From positions 1-5,721 of the forward strand of contig JAQVUQ010000194.1 in NCBI GenBank assembly GCA_028699365.1: a DNA stretch of 5,721 nucleotides, in the 5' to 3' direction. Under the pieces are notes generated by a model. It was not told the DNA's origin. It saw nothing but the letters and a program-made list of their open reading frames with translations, and ran no database searches. Below are positions 1 to 4,723 of this stretch, piece by piece; position 1 is the first letter of the stretch; every line of letters starts with the position of its first letter. The stretch is from UBA5359 sp028699365 [NCBI: bacterium]. GTDB lineage: Bacteria > UBP13 > UBA5359. The position numbers and the translations under genes are program-made.

Positions 1-163
1 CCTCAAAGATGAAATGTCGCAGCGCTGTAGAGACATCACCTTCAACGGCATTCAGGCAGGCAGCCTGCAAGACCTCGTATCCACCGGTGCACGACCGCAT
101 TTCCACAATTCTGATGCGTTCACCGTCGACATCTATCCCTAAGCTTGTCTTGTTCCCAAACAT
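1..163 (-). CDS. gspL: GspL/PilM-like actin-fold assembly protein (partial, C-terminus outside window)
   Basis: Only the first 54 residues are visible; the frame is open to the window edge. The start MFGNKTSLGIDVDGERIRIVEMR matches the first strand pair of the actin-like ATPase fold (phosphate-1 region, LGID....IRIVE) shared by PilM and the cytoplasmic domain of GspL. The following GGYEVLQAACLNAVEGDVSTALRHFIFE fits the next strand and helix of that fold. In a T2SS this protein recruits GspE to the inner membrane next to GspF, which agrees with its position directly after gspK. The N-terminal pattern reads closer to PilM than to the proteobacterial GspL. Whether the missing part includes the transmembrane and periplasmic segments of a full GspL cannot be seen. 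An in-frame GTG at 169 would add two residues. The symbol is assigned mainly from gene order. Confidence 0.72.
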   Translation of the reverse strand, partial: MFGNKTSLGIDVDGERIRIVEMRSCTGGYEVLQAACLNAVEGDVSTALRHFIFE

Positions 164-171
164 ATGCACTG

Positions 172-1332
172 TCACTCCTGCCAGTAAAGTATCTTAAGGG
201 TTCCTCCGGTCATATCCGCCACACATGTTATGGCAAACGGCCCGCCGCCGCTGTGCATAAATCCTGAAGCCGTCAACCTGTAGACGGCTGACCTGGCCGT
301 AAGCAGCGGTGCAGCCGTGCGAAAGGCGTCTTCGGAAAGACCGCTGATATCCAGAATGCCGCCCACATCTGCAAAGGGACCGTTCTCATCACGATAGGTC
401 GTTATCTCCTCAGCCGTCTCTTCGTCCAGGCCGGGCACTGCAGCCAGCACCGCGGACGAGGCTGTGTTTATATTGATCAGGCCCTTTATATCTTCTTCAT
501 CAGAGACGGTCAGCAGATCGTATATGCTCTTGATATCTTCTCTGGAAAGCTCCGTCACATCGATTATTTCCGCAACCTGAGCGGGTTTCTCATCTGTAGC
601 GAACTTCACCAGAGCATCGATCTTCTTCTCATCCAGCACATCGCCCAGCGCAGTTGTGAGCGCTTCCTTGTCAGCCGTCAAGATATTTATACGCTTAGTC
701 CCCGCCGCGTTCATGTTCCGGTCATGCGAGTATACGGTAAACAGATCGACAGGCAGTAATCCGTCCGTACTGCCGGCAGAAAAAGCCAGCCTGTCCGTCA
801 TTCCCTTTATCAGACGCAATTCTCCAACGGTAAGCAGCGAAGCATTACGGGCACGATATGGGGTTTCCAGACCCGAATAATAATCCGTCTCGGCTCCCGA
901 AGGCTGCAGCGTATCATCGGCATCACGCCAATCTATAATGCAATCGGATGCTTCGCTGTCGCCAAAGAGAGCTTCCAGCATTTCAGCGGGTGCAGTATTG
1001 ACGTTCACCCGGCCGGACTCATCCTCTATCACGATGGAGAACTCCGCTTCGCCCATATCCAGCCCCAAATCCTCGGAGGTTAGCGTTAAGCCGCCGGCAC
1101 CCTCCTCCATTACCGATACGCTCAGGCCTTCCGGCTCCTTCAGTTTCAACAGGGTTGCCTCTACGGCGGCTCGGGCCGCCCAACGGCATCTGATCCGTTC
1201 GGTATAATTCCTGGCGATACGCACCTCCGTGCGCGCCGTAAGGCTCAACCCGGCGGCCAGGATAATCAGCGCAGTCAGCACCCAGAGGGCTACTATCAGG
1301 GCTGAGCCCCGTTCCTGATGCAGCCTGGTCAT
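172..1332 (-). CDS. gspK: Minor pseudopilin GspK (tip subunit)
   Basis: Largest minor pseudopilin, placed at the tip of the T2SS pseudopilus with GspI and GspJ. The ATG at 1332 overlaps the gspJ stop (ATGA) and gives 386 residues; the frame stays open upstream only as a shadow of gspJ. The leader MTRLHQERG is followed by SALIVALWVLTALIILAAGLSL, with no Glu at mature position 5, as expected for GspK. The early segment TARTEVRIARNYTERIRCRWAARAAVE (split at about 32-58) is the usual GspK helix. Helix-hairpin-helix/SAM-like modules are marked by RVNVNTAPAEML (108-119) and GLININTASSAVLAAVPGL (284-302), with RINILTADKEAL (214-225) as a degenerate third. IIDWRDADD (132-140) is the conserved family motif after the first module. 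The end, YRLTASGF then a strand-rich tail, is also typical. Only 8 bases separate it from the next ATG. Confidence 0.95.
   Translation of the reverse strand: MTRLHQERGSALIVALWVLTALIILAAGLSLTARTEVRIARNYTERIRCRWAARAAVEATLLKLKEPEGLSVSVMEEGAGGLTLTSEDLGLDMGEAEFSIVIEDESGRVNVNTAPAEMLEALFGDSEASDCIIDWRDADDTLQPSGAETDYYSGLETPYRARNASLLTVGELRLIKGMTDRLAFSAGSTDGLLPVDLFTVYSHDRNMNAAGTKRINILTADKEALTTALGDVLDEKKIDALVKFATDEKPAQVAEIIDVTELSREDIKSIYDLLTVSDEEDIKGLININTASSAVLAAVPGLDEETAEEITTYRDENGPFADVGGILDISGLSEDAFRTAAPLLTARSAVYRLTASGFMHSGGGPFAITCVADMTGGTLKILYWQE
175..179 (-). promoter_or_regulatory. Ribosome binding site of the gspL/pilM-like gene
   Basis: AGGAG overlaps the end of gspK. It lies 11 bases before the ATG at 163 and 5 bases before an in-frame GTG at 169, so it supports translation but does not settle which of the two starts is used. 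Confidence 0.55.
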
Positions 1333-1994
1333 TGCGCATTCCCCCCTGACGATCCTCCGCCGGCCGTTAGCACGGACGGATTGAAGGTGGAGGCCATCAC
1401 CACAGGCACGGCCCCGCTTCGGGATCTGAGCGCCAGTTCGATACGCACGGCTGCCGGCAGCCTGGTTTGATCCGTCCACTCGTCGAGCCATTCATCGGCA
1501 TCACTATCGTAGTAGAGGCAATTAAGGCCCACCACCTTATCGGAAAGCAGTATGGCCTCCGCTTCATCCGATTCTGACAGGCTTAACCCTGGCCTGAGAT
1601 CCTCTTCCATATATAGTCCCAGCGGCCGACCGTCGTCCTGTTCCACGTAATAAGACACCCTGCAGACATCTCCTGCCGGTTCCGTTCCCGACGCGGCATG
1701 ATGGCCCGTGGTCGTGAACGTCAGCTTGTCGAACTGGAGCCCCTCCTGAGCGTCGGTGGTATCCTCGCCTGTCAGTCCCTCGTCCTCACCCGCGCCCGAC
1801 AAACAGACGCTTTGCAACTCAGCTCCGATACGATCCAGCAATATGCGTCCGGTCTGGGATATATCCGCTCTCTCCTCCAGCCTGGACGTACTCGCACCGG
1901 CAGCCCGAAACGCTCCGTATACGGCTCCGATAATTACTATCATTATTGCAGCAGCCACCATAGTCTCGATCAGGGTGAAGCCGTCTCTTCTCAC
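1329..1994 (-). CDS. gspJ: Minor pseudopilin GspJ
   Basis: Minor pseudopilin of the GspI-J-K tip complex. The GTG start gives 221 residues with leader MRRDG and mature FTLIETMVAAAIMIVIIGAVYGAF, with Phe+1 and Glu+5. GspJ features that follow are an R..I..DL-like segment (SRLEERADISQTGRILLDRIGAEL, split across residues 37-60), the strand LTFTTTGHH (about 91-99), VSYYVEQDDGRPLGLYMEED (about 113-132) and VVGLNCLYYDSDADEWLDEW (about 153-172), then AAVRIELAL before a Gly/Ser-rich tail. The YY and Y.D....W patterns and the late P.AVRIEL strand are typical of this family. It overlaps gspI and gspK by 4 bases each. The last codons include a G6 run that serves as the gspK ribosome binding site. The length is in the normal range. 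Confidence 0.94.
   Translation of the reverse strand: MRRDGFTLIETMVAAAIMIVIIGAVYGAFRAAGASTSRLEERADISQTGRILLDRIGAELQSVCLSGAGEDEGLTGEDTTDAQEGLQFDKLTFTTTGHHAASGTEPAGDVCRVSYYVEQDDGRPLGLYMEEDLRPGLSLSESDEAEAILLSDKVVGLNCLYYDSDADEWLDEWTDQTRLPAAVRIELALRSRSGAVPVVMASTFNPSVLTAGGGSSGGNAQ
1341..1347 (-). promoter_or_regulatory. Ribosome binding site of gspK
   Basis: AGGGGGG lies 8 bases before the ATG at 1332. Another ATG at 1339, in a different frame and only one base after the G run, is too close to be used and leads into a frame without recognisable protein features. Confidence 0.5.
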
Positions 1995-2374
1995 TGGCTA
2001 TCCGCCTCCGCCGTCTGGCTGCCGGTAAAGCAGGCCACCATCTCGAACGACTGATGCCGTCCCGAACCGTTCTTCTCCACCCTGATTTCCGCCCGGCGCA
2101 AGCCGGTCTCATCGGTGCCGATATCGGCGTTCCAGGTGTAATCCGGCGCATTATCGCCGAAGTCGCCGGATACGGCACCGTCCTCCAGATCGGAACGCCG
2201 CTCCAGATCGGAGGCTACCTGATGCGCCAGTATGGCCGCCCGGGAATAATCTTCCGCAGATCGTACCGAGACTAATCCCGATGAGAAGACTTTCAACACG
2301 GCTGCTATGCCTATGGCCAGCAGCGCCACGGCCACGATCATTTCCAGCATGGAGAAACCGTTTTTATTTTTCAT
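1991..2374 (-). CDS. gspI: Minor pseudopilin GspI
   Basis: Minor pseudopilin that nucleates the tip complex with GspJ and GspK in the periplasm. The 127 residues match the family's usual length. The leader is short and basic (MKNKNG), cut before FSMLEMIVAVALLAIGIAAVL, with Phe+1 and Glu+5. The SMLE..VA.A.L.IG pattern is characteristic of GspI. Next comes an amphipathic stretch with SAEDYSRAAILAHQVASDLE (about 39-58), then a small beta domain with a W (YTWNADI, 79-85) and the R.EIRV and SFEMVACFTG strands near the end. The ATG lies inside the last codons of gspH (11-base overlap), and the stop overlaps the GTG of gspJ by 4 bases, both pointing to coupled translation. Confidence 0.94.
   Translation of the reverse strand: MKNKNGFSMLEMIVAVALLAIGIAAVLKVFSSGLVSVRSAEDYSRAAILAHQVASDLERRSDLEDGAVSGDFGDNAPDYTWNADIGTDETGLRRAEIRVEKNGSGRHQSFEMVACFTGSQTAEADSQ
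2005..2009 (-). promoter_or_regulatory. Ribosome binding site of gspJ
   Basis: GGAGG lies 10 bases before the GTG at 1994, inside the end of gspI. It supports GTG as the gspJ start, together with the short leader MRRDG that this start yields. Confidence 0.65.
2183..2212 (-). repeat. 12-bp direct repeat inside gspI
   Basis: CTCCAGATCGGA occurs at 2183-2194 and again at 2201-2212 (plus-strand reading), 18 bases apart and so in frame. In the protein it encodes the repeated SDLE in ASDLERRSDLED. It looks like a small local duplication of six codons within the helix after the signal; no wider role is suggested. Confidence 0.6.
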
Positions 2375-2909
2375 CTTCAGTATTCAGAACCTCACAGCGT
2401 CCTGTAATAGCCTCCACGACAACGGTCCTGGTACCACCGTGCGCATCGCCTATCTCTATGACGGCATCCTCCGCCTGGCCCAACTCCGTAAAGCTTATCC
2501 ATGTTTCCTCTTCATCAGCGCCCGGCTTGCTTACGGACAGCACTCTGGTGTTATCCGGCAGCCGGTGAAAACGCCCGGCGGGAGTCGTGACCTCCATGGC
2601 AACGTCCTCTCCCTGGTCATCGACGGTAATTGCTTCCACCAGAACGCCGTTCCGGCCGGCATCGAAAAACACACGCGTATCCGCGCGCTCGGTCACGGCA
2701 TGGCTTCTGGCATAGTTCAAGGCCGCCATTACCGTCCGGCAGCCTGTGCGCAGCCTGGCATCACGCAAAGCCGGCCCCATGGAAACCGCCACGGTACCGC
2801 TTATTACGGCCATCACCGCCAGAACTACCAGCAACTCGATCATGGTAAAGCCCGGCCTGTTGCCGCTTCTTACGGACCTGCTAATTGTCCCAGTTGGTGA
2901 TATCGGCAT
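2364..2909 (-). CDS. gspH: Minor pseudopilin GspH
   Basis: Minor pseudopilin of the T2SS, an inner-membrane precursor processed by the prepilin peptidase and placed near the pseudopilus tip. The start chosen here is the ATG at 2909, giving 181 residues, a 20-residue leader ending in NRPG and mature FTMIELLVVLAVMAVISG with Phe+1 and Glu+5. The frame is open much further upstream, but there it is only the antisense-free shadow of gspG. GspH-family signs are the R..V..AL.YARSHAVT stretch (about 58-73) and a beta-rich C-terminal half with a late G..R.VVVEAITGRCEV segment (about 159-174). The start overlaps gspG by 29 bases and its Shine-Dalgarno is weak (GAGG about 15 bases away). A rare ATT start at 2885, which would give a 12-residue leader, is an alternative. 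The end overlaps gspI by 11 bases. The family is divergent, so the H assignment rests on sequence and on its place between G and I. Confidence 0.88.
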   Translation of the reverse strand: MPISPTGTISRSVRSGNRPGFTMIELLVVLAVMAVISGTVAVSMGPALRDARLRTGCRTVMAALNYARSHAVTERADTRVFFDAGRNGVLVEAITVDDQGEDVAMEVTTPAGRFHRLPDNTRVLSVSKPGADEEETWISFTELGQAEDAVIEIGDAHGGTRTVVVEAITGRCEVLNTEDEK

Positions 2910-3435
2910 CGGAACTGCTGCCGCCCTCTCTGCCGTCACGTCCCAGCGAAGCCAGATCATAGGAATCGGCGTTGTTGCTGCCGGGACAATCATAGGCATA
3001 GTCTCTGCCCCAGGGATCCGCTGGTATGTTCTTCTTGACATACGGGCCGTCCCAACCGCTGATATCGCTCTGCGGCTTGACGCGCAACGCCTCCAGACCC
3101 TCCTCCGCAGTAGGATACCTGCCCGTATGCAGATAGAACTGATCCAGGGCATTGCTAATGCTCTCGATATCACTTACCGCTTTGGCATGCTTGGCATCCT
3201 CCACACGTCTGACCACTACCATAGTGACTACGCTGGCCAGCAGAACGAGAATGACCATGACCACCAGCAACTCCAACAAAGTAAAGCCGCCCCGGTTCCC
3301 GGTTAGCGCCCTGCGGGCACAGTTGTTGGTTGTTGGTTGTTGGTTGTTGGTTTCAGGATTCCCATGCAAGCATTTGAGCAAGTTACACTTAGCACGACCA
3401 TGTGGATGGTTGTTCTGTACAGTAACATTTCTCAC
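2881..3435 (-). CDS. gspG: Major pseudopilin GspG with unusually long leader
   Basis: Major subunit of the periplasmic T2SS pseudopilus, processed and N-methylated by the prepilin peptidase GspO/PilD. From the GTG start the protein has 184 residues. Cleavage is predicted after Gly50 (NRGG|FTLLELLVV), giving a mature protein of 134 residues with Phe+1, Glu+5 and a hydrophobic helix (51-75). The rest is classic GspG: GRYPTAEEGLEAL (105-117), WDGPYVKK (128-135), PADPWGRDYAYDCPG (138-152) and the acidic calcium-site loop LGRDGREGGSSSDADI (164-179). The mature part carries a single Cys, at 150. The oddity is the leader: 50 residues rather than the usual 5 to 10 or so, part of it (ETNNQQPTTNNC) encoded by a 7-bp tandem repeat. 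Two TTG codons (residues 19 and 23) are possible later starts but also precede the repeat, so translation must cross it. The gene starts 4 bases after gspF. Function is certain; the exact start is not. Confidence 0.95.
   Translation of the reverse strand: MRNVTVQNNHPHGRAKCNLLKCLHGNPETNNQQPTTNNCARRALTGNRGGFTLLELLVVMVILVLLASVVTMVVVRRVEDAKHAKAVSDIESISNALDQFYLHTGRYPTAEEGLEALRVKPQSDISGWDGPYVKKNIPADPWGRDYAYDCPGSNNADSYDLASLGRDGREGGSSSDADITNWDN
3322..3352 (-). repeat. Heptanucleotide tandem repeat (CCAACAA, about 4.4 copies) in gspG
   Basis: On the coding strand four exact copies of CCAACAA run from 3350 to 3323, with matching partial bases on both sides (AA at 3352-3351, C at 3322). On the plus strand it reads as TTGTTGG units. 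It lies within the gspG leader, downstream of the start codon and upstream of the prepilin cleavage site. The 7-base unit is not a multiple of 3, so each gain or loss of one copy shifts the frame. From memory, heptamers of this kind are scattered in some bacterial genomes; I could not test that here. Confidence 0.9.
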
Positions 3436-3439
3436 TACG

Positions 3440-4663
3440 TTATCCTCCCATCAGGTTAATCTGGAATATAGGCAGGAGCATGGCCAGGATGACAAACCCG
3501 ATCACGCTTCCGACCGTAACTATGATTACCGGTTCCAGCAGCGAAACAACGCTCTTGAGCGTTGCCTCAACCTCGACATCGTAGGCATCGGCCACGGTCA
3601 GCAGAACGCTTTGAAGATCGCCGGTTTCCTCGCCCACTGCCGCCATATTGGTGAGCAGCGACGGAAAGACGCCCGTTTCACGAAGCTGACCGGCAAAGCT
3701 CTCCCCTTCACGCATGCCCTCCCTGGCGGTATCGGCCGCTCTGGCCAGAACCTCATTGTCCACCACGTCGCGGGCGATGGAGATGGAATCGAAAAGCGAT
3801 ATGCCGCCCTGCAGCAGAGTGGCTGTAGTCCTGGCAAACCGCGATACGGCAGCTTTCAAACCCAGTTTGCCGAAAATCGGCATCTTCATCTTCAGAGCAT
3901 CCAACTTGAAGCGCCCCTGGGGGGTGCGGGCATATGCCTTGACGGAGAGCACGGTTATTACAGCACAAACCGCGACGGCCCACCACCATTGCGATATAAA
4001 GCCGGAGACGCTCAACAGGGCTACGGTAGGCGCCGGCAGCGCTTGTTCGAACTCCTCGAAAACGGCGGCGAATTTAGGCACCACCAGCGTTATCAGAAGG
4101 GCAACGGACAGAGTACCGATGCTGACAAGCAGTATCGGATACGCCAGCGCACCGCGAATCTGAGTCTTGCGGGCCTGATCCTTCTCAAGGTATTCGGCCA
4201 GCCATTGCAGCGTCGAATGTAGCTGACCGCTGGCTTCGCCCGCCTTCACCATGCTGACGTAAAGTCGCGGGAATATGCCGGGATACTGTTCCAATGCTTC
4301 CCATAACGCCTTGCCGCTGTTGATGTCCTGCTGCATGCGCACCAGCGCAGTCTTCAGTCTGGGGTTCTCGGTGTGTTCCGTAAGCGCCGCAAAGGTGCGC
4401 ATCAGCGGCAGACCGCCGCGCACCAGGTTGGCTAACTGCCGGCTGAAGACCGTAAGATCTCCACTGCCTACTCTACCCCCGCCCGGCGTCCCGCGATGCA
4501 GAGCTGAACCCATGCCACGCTCTCCCGAAGCCGGAGCGATATGTCCGGGATGAATACCGTCCGCCTTGAGTCTGATCAGCACGGCGCGCTCGTCCTCAGC
4601 AATCAGCCTGCCGCTGACGCGTCTACCGTCGTTGCCTATCCCCCGATACGAATACTCAGGCAT
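3440..4663 (-). CDS. gspF: Type II secretion inner-membrane platform protein GspF
   Basis: Polytopic inner-membrane protein at the base of the T2SS, where it contacts GspE and the GspL-type protein and is thought to drive pseudopilin extraction. The 407 residues match the usual GspF length. The N-terminus (MPEYSYRGIGNDGRRVSGRL) is the typical short GspF opening. Two T2SSF repeats are visible: the first from about residue 72 (FSRQLANLVRGGLPL) and the second from about 275 (RFARTTATLLQGGISL), each with the characteristic late motif (VKAGEASGQL near 139; VGEETGDLQSVL near 343). Hydrophobic segments lie near 173-196, 222-242 and 377-400, giving the three-helix topology. The ATG at 4663 has only a weak GGCGG (4670-4674) 6 bases upstream. 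The last codons, GGA GGA TAA, supply the ribosome binding site of gspG, so the two genes are translationally linked. Nothing is missing. PilC is the related type IV pilus protein; the context favours GspF. Confidence 0.97.
   Translation of the reverse strand: MPEYSYRGIGNDGRRVSGRLIAEDERAVLIRLKADGIHPGHIAPASGERGMGSALHRGTPGGGRVGSGDLTVFSRQLANLVRGGLPLMRTFAALTEHTENPRLKTALVRMQQDINSGKALWEALEQYPGIFPRLYVSMVKAGEASGQLHSTLQWLAEYLEKDQARKTQIRGALAYPILLVSIGTLSVALLITLVVPKFAAVFEEFEQALPAPTVALLSVSGFISQWWWAVAVCAVITVLSVKAYARTPQGRFKLDALKMKMPIFGKLGLKAAVSRFARTTATLLQGGISLFDSISIARDVVDNEVLARAADTAREGMREGESFAGQLRETGVFPSLLTNMAAVGEETGDLQSVLLTVADAYDVEVEATLKSVVSLLEPVIIVTVGSVIGFVILAMLLPIFQINLMGG
3444..3448 (-). promoter_or_regulatory. 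Ribosome binding site of gspG
   Basis: A perfect GGAGG sits 8 bases before the GTG at 3435 and lies inside the last codons of gspF. It decides the gspG start: no ATG, GTG or TTG exists in frame between the heptamer repeat and the prepilin cleavage site, and this is the only strong Shine-Dalgarno sequence upstream of the repeat. Confidence 0.75.
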
Positions 4664-4679
4664 AGCCGACCGCCGTGTT

Positions 4680-4706
4680 CCCGGTGTGCCCTTTCAGCGC
4701 ACCGGG
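4680..4706 (-). other. Hairpin in the gspE-gspF spacer
   Basis: The 60-base gap between the gspE stop and the gspF start holds a perfect 7-bp inverted repeat, CCCGGTG (4680-4686) and CACCGGG (4700-4706), with a 13-base loop. No run of T follows it on the coding strand, so it does not look like an intrinsic terminator. It could act as an mRNA stability or processing element that sets the GspE to GspF ratio; that role is inference. It ends 17 bases before the gspF ATG. Confidence 0.4.
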
Positions 4707-4723
4707 GGTTGTAGGATTTACCG

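Noticed and set aside
1333-1491. Upstream extension of the gspK frame to a start at 1491
   Set aside because: It lies wholly within gspJ and its residues are arginine-rich shadow sequence. The ATG at 1332 has a Shine-Dalgarno, a stop/start overlap with gspJ and the right leader length.
2307-2900. Open frame of 197 codons on the plus strand opposite gspH
   Set aside because: It is a complementary-strand shadow of gspH with no recognisable motif. The gspH product has a full prepilin signal and family features.
2910-3173. Upstream extension of the gspH frame to an ATG at 3173
   Set aside because: This part overlaps gspG in another frame and would put 88 unrelated residues before the prepilin leader. 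The gspG frame carries the conserved protein here.
3308-3318. Short inverted repeat GCCC-TGC-GGGC next to the heptamer tract
   Set aside because: A 4-bp stem in GC-rich coding sequence is expected by chance and has no associated signal.
3322-3352. Heptamer tract considered as part of a CRISPR array or an IS end
   Set aside because: The units are only 7 bases with no spacers, and no inverted repeats, transposase or target duplication are visible around it.
3152-4222. Open frame of 356 codons on the plus strand opposite gspF and the start of gspG
   Set aside because: It is exactly antisense to well-conserved gspF, has a composition rich in Arg, Gln and His with no domain pattern, and has no ribosome binding site. 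It is a by-product of moderately high GC coding sequence.
4680-4706. Hairpin after gspE considered as an intrinsic terminator
   Set aside because: No T-rich tract follows on the coding strand, and the operon clearly continues into gspF.
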